Shown: one piece after another, positions 34,901-44,812 of the stretch | How positions within the stretch are numbered: position 1 is the stretch's first letter | Layout of the letters: the number at the start of each line of letters is the position of its first letter | NCBI GenBank assembly: GCA_032622095.1 | Contig: CP136061.1 | Location: 221,807,148 to 221,871,147, forward strand | Reading direction: 5' to 3' | DNA from: Siphonodentalium dalli | Taxonomy: Eukaryota > Mollusca > Scaphopoda > Gadilida > Siphonodentaliidae | Length of the DNA stretch: 64,000 bases | The notes under the pieces: model-generated | What the model saw: the letters and a program-made list of their open reading frames with translations, nothing else | Databases searched by the model: none | Told to the model about the DNA's origin: nothing | Translations under genes and position numbers: made by a program

Positions 34901-37900
34901 TCAAGAACTTTTCCATGGTGATGTTATAAAAGGTGCCTTGTTTCATAACTTTTTTCAGGCCAGGCAGATCCCTACCTAATCCTCCAGCACACACAACTTT
35001 ATCGTTCATCATACAAATAGCGAAGTCTCCCCGTGGTGATGGCATATCTTTCCCCTTCCTCCATTCACCTGAAATTAAAATTATTGAAGAGTCACTGTAG
35101 CTCAACTTTATATATGTGAGGTGCTGCGATGTCAGCTAACAGTGGTTTACTGATTTACATAATATACATAAAATAATCGGCAGTCATAGTCATAGAAGAG
35201 AATAAATCCATCATAAATAGTTGGACCAAACCCAAATTTGAACTTTACCTGTATCCACTTACTAAACCTGAAGCTATTGGAATATCATAATTTGACTTAT
35301 CATCCAGACAACAAAATAATCAGCAAATTTAAGTTGAAAAGGGGCAGACCGGATCCAAATTCAAACTTGATCGGGAATTTCTCATATGAAGGCCACATAC
35401 AAAGTTTCATCAAATTCTGTTGAATATTATTAAAGTATCATCCGGACAACTTTTAATAAACAATTATTTCTTTAAATATATCTACCAAAGATACTATAGT
35501 CTATACACATAGTAAAATAACAGTGAAATATTGTTTCTGTCACCTATAACTCTAAGTCTGCTTCAATTTGGTTCATAAAAGAATCATCATATGAGACTGC
35601 AAAGACGAGAGGCCGGTCACAATTGCCAGATGTTTAACCCTTTACCCAACAGAAGGGCCCTGTGCCAATGCATTCTCTTATATATGCGAGTCGACCATAG
35701 GTCGCCTCGCATATATAAGAGAATGCATTGGCTTAGCACATTAAAAATTATAAAATTGTTAAAGAATGTAAGAAAAAATGGTAAAAAGTGTTAAAAAAAG
35801 ATTTTTTTTAGGCCAATGCATTCTCTTATATATTCGAGGCGACCTATGGTCGACTCGCATATATAAGAGAATGCATTGGCACAGGGCATAACTGTAACTA
35901 TCACAATGTGGTCAAGGAGCCGGTTCCAATGATATCCATATTTGTATGGTTCTATTGAGACAGACCGAAGATATTTTAGGCTGTTGAAGCTTTATTTGGC
36001 CGGTTTTGGCCGGTTTGTTGGGTAAAGGGTTAACCCAACCCTTATTGATAGTAAATTACTATGATCGGAATCATAAACTAGAGTTTTGATCTTGAATTGT
36101 AGAGTATACTGTTATGTACTATTATAGACAAATAAAACATAACACAAATTATTGGAATTTATGGGTCAAATAGTGAGACTCGCATATATAATAGAATGCA
36201 CTGGCACAGGATCTGTAATGCTGTACCAGCGCAGACTTGGATTAAATGTGAAAAGGTGACCCGGACATGGAAGACTTGGGTTAATAGAGTCCAATTTAAG
36301 TTTACAATGTATCAAATTCTACCAACAACACAGCCATCAAGATAGCCACCTCACTGCTGACATATACAAAATTTGGTTATGATCGGATAGAAAATGTTTG
36401 AGTTATCGCACCATGCGTCAAGTGTCTATGGACAGATGGACGAATGACAAGTGGTCAGTCCACGCGTCGACACTATGTTTACCATACCATGGTATGGGTA
36501 AACATAAAAAAAAGAGAAATAAAAAAAACTACATGGAAGTATTTAAAAAAAATTTCTCCAAAATGTTTTGGGTAGGACGGGTCCATTAACCAATGTATTT
36601 AAAAAAAAGGCCTTAACTCTTCCATGACTGGAGCTTCTTCAAATTTTGTGAAAACCCAGTGCCAATGCAATTTCTTATATATGCGAGTCTCTCATAGAGA
36701 GCCTTGCATATATAAGAGAATACATTGGTCTAACAATATTTACCTTGACCTTGTAAGCCAGTGCATTCTCTTATGGGAAACTCACATATATAAGAGAATG
36801 CGCTGGCGCACTATCTTTAATGCTGCACCACGCAGCTCCCTTCATGAAAGAGTTAATGTTAAATTAAAATTGACCGAAATGTTATAAAAGACAATGTCAA
36901 AAATGTCAGAGCAGTACTTATCAATTCAGGAGGATTATAAAGTCACCCAAGCCTGAGTTTAGTGTGCCTGTCATTTGCAGAATGAAGTCCCCAGAGGGTG
37001 AATTTAGTGACACTAATCCCACTGTGGGCTAGCATCACCAAATTCATCCTCTGGGGACCTCATTCTGCTTAGGCCTCATCTGCTATGGGAGACAGACTCA
37101 GATTGAAGTTCCGAAATAGTGAATATTGTGATGTACACACATTGGGAACTTCGCTTATGCAATGTATCATCTGCCAATTTGGGGATAGAGAAAAACTAAA
37201 CTAAAAAAGAAATAGAATCTATGTGAAGAAGTTTCTATAGAAATTTGATATTAAAGAAACTTTCCAGAGAAGATGAGGCCTAAGCAGAATGAGGTCCCCA
37301 GAGGGTTAATTTAGTGATGCTAGCCTGCTATGTGGGAAAGCATCACTAAAATAACCCAACTGGGGACCTTATTCTGCAAATGACTAGCACACTAAATTCA
37401 GGCTTAAAGTCACCAGTACCAGTAAACTGTATAGCCAACTGGAATCTCAAGAATTCTAACTGAATATATATGGATATTATCAAAGTAAAACATTCATACA
37501 ACTTGGATGTGGATCACTAATCGTAGATCTTGCATAGACATACACATACCTTTCTCAATATCAAACACTTCACAAGCTGCTGAGAAGCCGTGGTTAGCTG
37601 GCTGGTTCAATCCCCCCATACTGAAGAGATGAGTTTCCGAGGCTGTATATAGAGCGAAGACACGCCTGGATGGAATGTTCGGCAAACTCGTCCATTTGAA
37701 TTTAGAGAAATCAAAGACATCCAGTGCAGCAATAGGTAGTTTCCCTTGTCGTCCACCTAAAATTTGACATAAATCATGACTCAAGGTAAATAATGATGAC
37801 GGGACATTATGAAACACCGAATTCACATATATAAGCGTAATACATTTGAGGTAGCTTTATTATAGAGAATCTACTAGAATTTATAAATTTGAATTAATAT

Positions 37901-40900
37901 ATTTACTACATGTTTGTTACAGTGAATTACAGTGTTCTTGCTGAAATTTTTTTTAATTTGCAATCATCACTTATTTTATTTCCTCTGAGTCTGATGGACC
38001 TTTTTGTAGGAAAAACATAACAAATATTTAGTCCATTTGAATATAAAAATCCGCATTCTCAGGTCATTTCCTATTTTTTTGTGCACACAGTTTTCATTCT
38101 AATCACCATTTTCTGTTTAAACGCATGTGCTAATTGTAAACACATCTCGATGCTGATAAACTAAAGTACATGCGGAAAATGATTGTGTCTGCTCTAATAA
38201 AAAGTGAATGCCTAATTATTGTGACATGGGTCATATATGGAGATATTAATGACTCACACAACATGAAAGAATTACACGAGAGAGTAAACTAAAGACTGAA
38301 ATTTGAAAGTGACAATAATCAATATACATTGTAGGTCAACAAGAACATGACATCACCGATTTCTGCTTCCAGCAGGATAAGGCGCTGTGTTCGGGAGTGA
38401 ACTACTGACAGTGCTATTCTTTTTTATTACATGGGACTAGAGTTTAATATATGCCCGGGAATAAAAAAACAGGAACCGGGAATGAAACCCCTTCAGAACC
38501 GGGAACTGGGAACATTCCCGGGAAATGAATGGCTTGTATGCACGTGGGACTCAAAATTCAAAAAAGTTCTCCCGATTTGAAAATAAAACAAATTGTTGAC
38601 TGGTATGGGAGATATTTCTTGAACTTAAGTTTGTTTGTTTTTATTAAAGTTTTGGAACACAACTGGTCTATCATCATTAGTCTAGGATTTGTATATGGAC
38701 CACATGCTGTTCCATATGTAACCAACATCTGGGATGGGTATCAGTATGAAACTTTTATGAAAGCCTGGTATTGGCCATCTCTAGAAGCAGTTGGTCAGCT
38801 CAGACATTGCAGGTTTTCAATGCTCTATACATACAGATGTTGAGAGGTCAGAGGTACCTATTTAGTCAAGGTCCTTGTTAGCCAAGGTCCCAGCTAGCCA
38901 GATGTCCCAGTTAGTTGGCATTCGTCAAAAAATGGAGAATGACTTTTATTATTAATTACCATATATCGTTATTCTTTATATACTTTAATATTTTCTAATG
39001 GTTCAATTTGAGCATACAACTGCCTTGAGAATGGTCAATTTTAAACAGTGGAACACGAGCTGCATGTAGCATACAAGAGGAAACTGGGGACATTATAATA
39101 AATATTTGATGTCTTCAGCATACAGCATCAAGAAATAAGAATTTAGTAATATATATGAGATTCTGAGGAAAAAAAGAAATGATATTGAAAGTGTCAATGA
39201 CACTGTAGCTCAAATTGGGGAGGTGTTAATAATTTTATGCTGAGCAGTCAATAGAATGATAGAGAAGGAAATTCATAACGTTTCGGTAAATGGATTGTAC
39301 TGTGTAAATGAAATTAATTTAATTTCCAACATTTATCCACTAAATGTGGGCTGCAGGTTGAGCCTATGGATTCAAATGTGAAATCCAAGATGGCTCCAGG
39401 TGCCCATGTTTTTTTATCAAATTTCAGAAGAATTGGACAGCTTCCATCTAGAGGTCAAAACCAAAGAAACATATGAAGTTTGGATGAGGGATGTGGCATG
39501 TAGGGTGTGCCAAAGGATTTTAGTAATGAAAAGAGCAAAATCCAAGATGGCCACTGGCGACCATATTTTTTAAAATTCGGAAAATATTTTTGGCTCCCAT
39601 CTAGATGTCACCCTGAAGATCCTTATTAAGTTTGGTGACGATTGGATGAAGAATGTGGCCTTTAGGTTGTGCCGAAGGATTTAGTCATTCAAAGAGTAAA
39701 ATCAAATATGGCCACTGGCAGCCATGTTTTTCAATGAATTTCAGAAAAAATAAAAAATTGATGGCTCCCATCTCAAGGTTACCCTGAAGATGCATATACA
39801 GTTTGGTGATGATCAGATGAGGGATGTGGTCTATAGGTTGTGCCAAATTATCAGACGGATGGACGGATGCCAACCCACTGAAATTGCTCAAACTTTACAA
39901 AGTAAAGTTGAGCTAAAAAAGCCTCTCTCCCTCATCTGATATTTGAAGCAAAATTGCCTGAGAAGAGTTTATTTTTGTTAATGGCCTTAGTAGTAATTAC
40001 AATTCTGGTTAAAACACAAGACTCGACAGCTACAGTAATGCCCTAATTAATCGACTCCTTAACCACAGAGCTTCCCGATGAATGGCAACAAGCCATATTT
40101 CCGACTATATCCTGAAAAGTTACCCATAATTCTGCTGTGGTTAAGGAGTCGATTAATTAGGGCATTACTGTATAACACTGTACTGAGTCTGGAATATTTG
40201 GGGGGAATCCCTATTACCGGTACCACAAGCAAGCATTACGTCAGTCGCAACCAATCACAACTTAGTATCAACAAAGTGGTGTAGCCATTCGAGTAAGTGT
40301 TGGAATCTCTATACAGTCGCAGATTTCCAAATAACTAAAAATAGCGCCAATTTGAAGCATCGGATTATAATTATACAGGCGATATCCGTCATTGGTAAAG
40401 CTATATATATGTGCTGTGGTGTCATAACGCAAGGATCGCATGAGAAGTTATTTATATCGACACAGAGCTATTTGGTAATAGGAGACACAAGCATTTTCTC
40501 CAGACCAAGTATTGCGTAGCTATTCGAGTCGGGTTTACCCAGAACTGTCATAATTATTGAGCAACAAGAAGGCCAGAATATCATATAAAACTATTTCTGA
40601 CTGTAATCTTTCTTTCACGTCTATTACAAACTCAATCATTTCACCATTATGTCTAAAATTGATATGTATTACATTTAATTTAGTATATTTTTTTTAATCT
40701 TCCTATACCAGTACCAGATTTTTTCTTCAAATGAAAAAAATAAATTTTAAAGCCGATTTTATTTTATTTATTTTTTCGCTCCTCCTACCGTATCTTTTAA
40801 AATAATTATCTGTAAACCAACAAATAAAATAATAGTGGCCTAAATGATAGACAGAACACAACGGGCATTATAACATAATCTTTTATTGAATGAGATGTGG

Positions 40901-43900
40901 AAGGTACAAGGATATATTTCGCGAGAGTGTTGCTCGAGCAAAATGTAACTACATGTATGCACTGTTGAGTTCGATAAATGATGCTGCAAGTTGTTTTCTG
41001 TATTTATTCTATACCGGTGTCAGATAAATTAAATCCATTACAGTCACCTTCATTGATTCTATGGCTACTTTTATTGTGATTTAATGAATAACCAGTAATG
41101 AACGGGGCATCACCCAAAGTGGATCATTGAAGTAATGTACATCATCTTTCTTGGCAACAACATCAATAAGAATAGTTCCGGCTTGTATTCCACCAGATTT
41201 ATACACTAATATGTAGTCAATGGCTGGGATACCATTGAATACATGTGGAATAAAAAATATTATTTCCCAGACTCTGCCTGTTTTACAAACCTAAAACATA
41301 AAGCTTGTCTTTGATGAGAAAGGAGAATGTGGCATATCTCGCTGTAGGCATAATTGGCATGTTGGCCCACTTATTCTTCGTGATGTCCAAACACATGAAA
41401 TGTTCTTTGGGATTCGTGTCTCTGCCCATTCCTCCAGCAACAAAGACCTTACCATCTGAAAGGAAAACAGAAAATCATGGATGTGTGACAGTGGGTGGGG
41501 GGTGGTTATGGTCAAATTTTTATTACAGTTGGATATTTTATACCTGACACAAAATTAGTTGGAATTTAGGTAGAACAGATTGGTAAGTGCGAGTGTGCTC
41601 ACCAGGAGTCGCTCATTTTCAGTTGGCCAAAAGTTGCATGTGTTGTATGTTTGGTAAGGCTCCCATGCACTCAAAGACTATGGCAGGCATTTGGTTAGGG
41701 AACCAGCCCAGAGGGCGACTTGGGAGATATATTCTCCCCAAATTGTGTCACTTTTCCTTAATTTTGTCCCAGGGAAAAGTGACTTCTCTCTCATATACTA
41801 GTATGCACAGGGACCAGCCTAGGGGGCGACGTGGGCGAAATGGTCACCCTGTGTGGCCGCAGGTCGCCCTGAAATGACATCAGGGAGAAGTGGATGTCTC
41901 CCTAAAAAAAAAGAAGGTTAAATTAGTTAAATTTTTAATCTCCCTGAAGAATTGGTGACTGGATGATCTACTGCTCAGCATAACACTTCCGGTATATCCT
42001 CACCCATGTAGAAAATCTATTGTGGACAATAATAACAGCTAAAACAATCAGTTCTAATAAATAGTTACTAGCGACAAATAGTCGCACTAACACTCCACTT
42101 CTCCCTGGTAAGCCCCCACTTCTCCTTATTTTTCCAAGAGAGAGAAGTCACTTCTCCCTATATTTTGACCCTAGGCTGGTCCCTGAGTATGCATATTTTG
42201 TCCTACAGCATATTTAAACTGTATTTTCTTATCATAATAGTGTATTTACTCATTACAACAACGGTTTTCTTAAATGCACTATTGTATTGCATAATACTAA
42301 GTGGATCATAGAATGGTGATGTTGAGGTTCAAATTGAACTTGAGCGATTATGACTACTTCCTGAACAGTCCGCTTCTCCCCAATAGTCATGTAGGGAGAA
42401 GTGACTTCACCCCATTTGAAACATTAGGCTGGTCACTGAAGGTGGTTATCCCACATACATTCTGTGCTCTAAATTTTGTACTGCGATATTTCAAAGCTGC
42501 ATGAGCATAAGAACAAGTGGTATCAAGTTACTATCAATCGTATTAAACCCTTTCTTTACGAAATGGATTGTCCCATTCAGTTATAAGAGTATACATTGGA
42601 TTTGTCTACTATTCATTTGGAAGGGTGTATATAAGCAGACAACAGGCAGACAAATGGATAATACAAGTGCAGAAGGATTTCTATTCTTTGGAGGGAAATA
42701 TTTTAATAATAAGTTTAACAAATGGCCTATGGTCGATCGTTGAACTTATGATCTGAACATTTCCTAAGGGAACTATTCGTCAATGTGCATTCAGTAAAGA
42801 CATGAATAAACTGTGTCATACAGAATACCTCTGCCTGTCTCATGAATCAAGGATTAGAGATCATAAATCTTCACTGCTTTTTGGCAGATGGTAGTGCAAA
42901 CTCAGAAAATGATCTAAGCCACATGGCGGTTTTCACTCCAAAATACACCTTATAATATTCGCTTTTGAATTTTTCCTGGTATCGAAATAGGTCCATAAAT
43001 ACAGAACTACCTTTTCCATGAGTATTATATGTTCCAGAAAGACGTATTGAAGTCATAAGAAATACAATATCAAACTATATGATTGGGTACCGCTCAAATA
43101 TTGCAACATTTGTATTCATTGCAATTCTGGAATCGGAAACGGAATAACGCATGATTGCCAGAAAAGGTATATTGTGTTATCTTAACATGAAACAATTAAC
43201 CATTTACCCAACAAACCAACAAACCGGCCAAAACCGGCCAAATAAAGCTTCAACAGCCTAAAATATCTTCGGTCTGTCTCAATAGAACCATACAAATATG
43301 GGTATCATTGGAATCGGCTCCTTGACCACATTGTGATAGTTACAGTTATGCCCTGTGCCAATGCATTCTCTTATATATGCGAGTCGACCATAGGTCGCCT
43401 CGCATATATAAGAGAATGCATTGGCCTAAAAGAAATCTTTTTTTAACACTTTTTACCATTTTTTCTTACATTCTTTAACAATTTTATAATTTTTAATGTG
43501 TTAAGCCAATGCATTCTCTTATATATGCGAGGCGACATATGGTCGACTCGCATATATAAGAGAATGCATTGGCACAGGGCCCTTCTGTTGGGTAAAGGGT
43601 TAAAAAACTTTCCCACTGCTTTCTCTTTGTTTTAATCATCATGAAGGACCATAATCGTTTGAGCATGAAGACATTTGTAGATGTCCACATGTGCATTTTT
43701 TACTCGACCACTGATTAAAAAAAAAGTAAAAAAAAAAGACACAAATGAAACAATCTCAAATTTATCGAAAAACATAAGAAACATATAAACACGTATTTTC
43801 AGTGCTATATCAACAAATTTGTTTGGAAATCTTCCGCATATGTATGTTTTGAGATATCTCTTACCAAATTTTGTACCGGTATCATAATTTTGGGGTTCAA

Positions 43901-44782
43901 ACGAGCCATGTCTGTTTAAATGAGGCATTATCGTAGAATGCCGCGTCGTGACCCTTGCTCAGTATTGGGCCGACAATTTTTTTTGATGATATACCACATC
44001 TGGAATCAGATAAGGAAAATGTTGCGAGGAGGACACGATGGATCGCCAATCTATCCAATATTAATTGTTATTTATAATAAAATATACTCTAAATAATGTA
44101 TGTTTATTAATCAATCAACTAATCTCTAAATGAGCCCTAAATGGTGTGCATTGAAAATCGTAGGCAGGATAATTATCCAAGTGATGTCCAGTGACAATGT
44201 AATGGGTATGACAATCGGCGCAAGAAAACAAATTAAAATTACTGCTATCTTTGCATTGATCAATTCATCTCAGCTTAAACGCAGCTGTAGTATATTCCAA
44301 CCTGGATAAAAAACAAGAATAATATAAGAGTACAAGCTAAAGCTTACCTCTAACAACCGCTGACAATCCAAGAAGTCTCTCTTTCATTGCTTGCATAACC
44401 TGCCATTTCTTTGTATCAATATCATAAAGCTCAACACTGTCAACTGGATCCTGTGATTCTTCCACACCACCGATAGCTACAATCTTATTGTCAACAACAA
44501 CGGCAGTCAGTCCTGCTCGCTTTGATGGCATGTTTGATAACACCTCCCATGACGCAGTAGCAGGATCGTAAACCTCAAAACTGTCCAATGGAACACCTCT
44601 CTCGTCACATCCTCCAATAACATACAGTTTTCCGTTATGCGTTACAGCTGTCGAGAACACTCTCTTTGTTGGCATGTCGCTTATCTTGCTCCATTTAACA
44701 TGATCATCTTCTGGGAGATCAGGTTTGTCTGCCGGGCATTGGACAATGCTCTTGATGTTTCTCTGCCATTTTTGCTTATGAT
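22716..44782 (-). CDS. KLHDC8: Kelch domain-containing protein 8-like gene (5 coding exons)
   Basis: Five exons, 44348-44782, 41291-41455, 37550-37756, 34976-35068 and 22716-22909, are joined by consensus splice sites. All four junctions are phase 1 and the frame is unbroken for 364 residues to a TGA. The product has seven kelch motifs, each with the W...MP..R....V...(I/L)Y(V/I)(I/L/A)GG pattern. The motif order and wording, including YVLGGRQGKLP in blade 4, match vertebrate KLHDC8A/B (about 350 residues), which have no BTB domain. A seven-bladed beta-propeller is expected, with a protein-binding role; the molecular function of this family is poorly known. The reading frame upstream of blade 1 is about 35 residues, slightly longer than in the vertebrate proteins. 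The start is uncertain: an ATG at 44801 is in frame across the presumed acceptor, or an upstream exon exists. Introns are loaded with transposable elements, and the last is about 12 kb. A and B paralogues cannot be separated here. Confidence 0.9.
22922..23320. repeat. Fragments of tandem-core elements T and C2
   Basis: AAAGTGTCAATGTCACTGTAGCTCAACTT at about 22924-22952 is the left end of the T family (written here as two parts: AAAGTGTCAATGTCAC and TGTAGCTCAACTT). 23170-23300 is C2 left-end sequence (agagcatcgctagggc). The T end abuts the polypyrimidine tract of exon E. Confidence 0.55.
23322..24728. repeat. T-family tandem-core element (pearl/Helentron-like), 1.4 kb
   Basis: The left end is a small hairpin (GTGTCAATGACAC) followed by TGTAGCTCAACTTAGG; the right end is CTTACAAAAGTAAG then TTGAGCTA, so TAGCTCAACTT and its inverse face each other. 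In between are about eight units near 155-160 bp (gaccccaaaatgactcgttc; aaatccaagatggctgctgg). Next to the right end comes an ACACGG microsatellite (24637-24676). This matches pearl-type non-autonomous Helentrons of bivalves. The open frames are repeat artefacts. Confidence 0.75.
24953..25035. mobile_element. P2 MITE fragment
   Basis: AATCCTTTCATGATGGGAGC, gcagcattaaagatcctgtg and gtgcattctcttatac are right-end P2 sequence in reverse orientation; the rest is missing. Confidence 0.5.
25553..25675. mobile_element. P1 MITE fragment
   Basis: Interior P1 phrases (acatccctccagatgaataa, tagaccattccaatg) and the right end (CCATTTAGTATAGAAATGG) are recognisable. The left part is gone. Confidence 0.5.
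26178..26400. mobile_element. P3 MITE inserted in an M1 fragment
   Basis: M1 sequence (AGTAATGCCCTAAATAATCG, then ACTCC) ends exactly at TTAA (26203-26206), where the P3 end CCCTTTACCCAACAG begins. P3 continues through its first palindrome and stops near 26400, where a T-family element starts. The order of events is M1, then P3, then T. Confidence 0.65.
26401..30517. repeat. T-family tandem array with higher-order units, 4.1 kb
   Basis: The same ends as 23322-24728 (GTGTCAATGACAC...TAGCTCAACTT; CTTACAAGTAAG...TTGAGCTA) enclose about 24 monomers of 155-165 bp. A diagnostic variant (gatcagacgaacagtacgac) recurs near 27636, 27955, 28273, 28757, 29240, 29721 and 30206. The spacing is therefore about 318 bp twice and then about 483 bp four times: dimeric then trimeric higher-order units. 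An ACACGG microsatellite lies at 30404-30473. The repeated 73-codon open frames at 27388, 28509 and 29958 are copies of the same repeat, not genes. Confidence 0.8.
30518..30705. repeat. C2 tandem-core element, left part (split by an insertion)
   Basis: C2 core words (aaaatggccataactcgtgt, gggaaatacacataccaac) run into ACTCATGT at 30705 and resume as CATGTAAAAATAATTGG at 34435. The uninterrupted order is seen at 15361-15400, so the intervening 3.7 kb is an insertion. Confidence 0.65.
31995..33091. mobile_element. hAT non-autonomous element with perfect TSD
   Basis: Termini CAGGCCTCAGCTT / AAGCTGAGGCCTG are flanked by a perfect 8-bp duplication CCGATAGG (31987-31994 and 33092-33099). Subterminal sequence is rich in gggcgaaat/tcgcc near the left end and cacttctccctatt near the right. 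The same vocabulary recurs in the hAT at 41808-42185, so the two are relatives. Length 1097 bp; no transposase. Confidence 0.88.
33185..33860. repeat. Degenerate GGGGTTCTC minisatellite
   Basis: The phrase ggggttctc(g/a)tatg and variants recur every 30-45 bp for about 650 bp, making one strand strongly G/T-biased. The open frames on both strands here have skewed composition typical of repeats and are not called. Confidence 0.65.
34436..34780. repeat. C2 right portion and truncated T core
   Basis: 34436-34625 completes the C2 element (cggacggacagactgattac; aaagggcgtataa). 34640-34780 is a T-family core (atggattcaaatgtgaaatc, cccatctagaggttacc) that stops about 200 bp short of exon D. Confidence 0.6.
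34976..35068 (-). CDS. KLHDC8: KLHDC8-like, exon D
   Basis: The acceptor is ttttaatttcag|GTGAAT and the donor is GGATTAG|gtaggg, both phase 1. The exon is 93 bp and encodes blade 6: EWRKGKDMPSPRGDFAI and then VVCAGGL. The frame stays open to 34755, but the residues after the donor do not continue the kelch pattern. Splicing at the donor instead restores the GLGNQ wording of the family with exon E. Tandem-core repeats flank the exon on both sides within 200 bp. Confidence 0.85.
35069..35630. other. No gene; T-family left-end fragment
   Basis: GAGTCACTGTAGCTCAACTT at 35086-35105 is a left end of the T family, about 20 bp outside the exon D acceptor. The remainder is intron with faint tandem-core similarity (ccggatccaaattcaaac) and no exon. 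Confidence 0.45.
35634..36033. mobile_element. P3 TTAA MITE, inverted orientation
   Basis: TTAA-bounded, 400 bp, with ends CCCTTTACCCAACAG and GTTGGGTAAAGGG. It is the reverse complement of the copies at 19221-19620 and 43196-43603, with both hairpins intact. Confidence 0.8.
36613..36856. mobile_element. P2 TTAA MITE
   Basis: TTAA on both sides (36613-36616, 36853-36856). Ends are CTCTTCCATGACTGGAGC and GCAGCTCCCTTCATGAAAGAG. A detached P2 fragment precedes it at 36175-36240. Confidence 0.75.
36948..37406. mobile_element. hAT-type palindromic MITE, family F (long copy)
   Basis: Ends CAAGCCTGAGTTTAGTGTG and CACACTAAATTCAGGCTTA with the 8-bp duplication AAGTCACC (36940-36947 and 37407-37414). 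It holds both F palindromes plus extra sequence between them. It lies in the intron between exons C and D. Confidence 0.8.
37550..37756 (-). CDS. KLHDC8: KLHDC8-like, exon C
   Basis: The acceptor is caaattttag|GTGGAC and the donor is GAGAAAG|gtatgt. The exon completes a split Gly of the blade 4 GG pair, then reads RQGKLPIAALDVFDF, blade 5 (WTSLPNIPSRRVFALY ... LFSMGG) and LNQPANHGFSAACEVFDIEK. The RQGKLP and GGLNQP phrases are family signatures of KLHDC8A/B. Splitting propeller blades at the Gly-Gly pair by phase-1 introns is a regular feature of this gene. Confidence 0.9.
37860..39175. other. Intron, no exon seen
   Basis: Contains a ccgggaat/attcccggg-rich patch (38450-38525) that may be a hAT-like remnant and an open frame (38529-38843, +) without support. 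No kelch motif is missing from the gene, so no exon is expected here. Confidence 0.45.
39186..39915. repeat. T-family tandem-core element, 0.7 kb
   Basis: The left end GTGTCAATGACAC plus TGTAGCTCAA and the right end ACTTTACAAAGTAAAG then TTGAGCTA enclose about four diverged monomers (aaatccaagatggccactgg). A short gacggatggacggatg tail precedes the right stem. Pearl/Helentron-like. Confidence 0.65.
40031..40172. mobile_element. M1 MITE with internal deletion
   Basis: TA-flanked, ends TACAGTAATGCCCTAATTAA and its inverse. Most of the left arm is deleted, so the palindrome is asymmetric. Confidence 0.7.
40180..41280. other. Intron, no exon seen
   Basis: AT-rich sequence between exons B and C with no recognisable element termini. 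Confidence 0.4.
41291..41455 (-). CDS. KLHDC8: KLHDC8-like, exon B
   Basis: The acceptor is gttttcctttcag|ATGGTA and the donor is GTTTTAG|gtttgt, both phase 1. The correct frame reads DGKVFVAGGMGRDTNP..., giving the end of blade 3 and blade 4 (WANMPIMPTARYATFSF ... KLYVLG). The longest open frame over this stretch is in a different, wrong frame. The kelch GG pair of blade 3 and the MP..R signature of blade 4 fix the frame. Confidence 0.9.
   Translation of the reverse strand: MVRSLLLEEWAETRIPKNISCVWTSRRISGPTCQLCLQRDMPHSPFSSKTSFMF
41694..42435. mobile_element. Older hAT-like element interrupted by a younger relative
   Basis: AGGGAACCAGCCCAGAGGGCGAC at the left (given as AGGGAACCAGCC and CAGAGGGCGAC) and AGGCTGGTCACTG at the right are inverted ends related to those of 41808-42185. 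No clean target duplication remains. Confidence 0.45.
41808..42185. mobile_element. hAT MITE with perfect TSD, nested
   Basis: Ends CAGGGACCAGCCTAGGG / CCCTAGGCTGGTCCCTG with the 8-bp duplication AGTATGCA (41800-41807 and 42186-42193). Length 378 bp. Internal words (gggcgaaatggtc, cacttctccctat) match the 1.1 kb hAT at 31995-33091. Confidence 0.85.
42542..42812. mobile_element. P1 TTAA MITE, decayed
   Basis: P1 left end (ATTAAACCCTTTCTTTACG), interior (ggagggaaatattttaataa) and a weak right end (TTCAGTAAAGACATG). The TTAA at each end has mutated. Confidence 0.5.
43196..43603. mobile_element. P3 TTAA MITE with two hairpins
   Basis: TTAA at 43196-43199 and 43600-43603; ends CCATTTACCCAACA and TGTTGGGTAAAGGG. 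Nearly identical to 19221-19620, suggesting recent activity. Confidence 0.8.
44348..44782 (-). CDS. KLHDC8: KLHDC8-like, exon A (first visible coding exon)
   Basis: The donor is TTAGAG|gtaagc and the upstream boundary looks like an acceptor (ggtataatttcag|ATCATAAG). It encodes HKQKWQRNIK..., then blade 1 (WSKISDMPTKRVFSTAV ... LYVIGG), blade 2 (WEVLSNMPSKRAGLTAV ... IVAIGG) and the start of blade 3. If the acceptor is real, an upstream exon ending in phase 1 supplies the start; if not, translation can begin at the in-frame ATG at 44801 (MYGIISDHK). The first in-frame Met inside the exon would cut into blade 1 and is unlikely. CERGVPLD-type wording (GGCDERGVPLDSFEVYD) is close to vertebrate KLHDC8B. 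Confidence 0.88.
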
Positions 44783-44812
44783 CTGAAATTATACCATACA
44801 TGTACCGGTAAC

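Noticed and set aside
34755-34975. C-terminal extension of KLHDC8 exon D by read-through
   Set aside because: It loses the kelch pattern after GGLG and runs into tandem-core repeat; splicing to 22909 restores blade 7.
38529-38843. 104-codon + frame
   Set aside because: It lies within an intron of the opposite-strand gene next to a probable TE remnant; composition is AT-driven and there is no motif.
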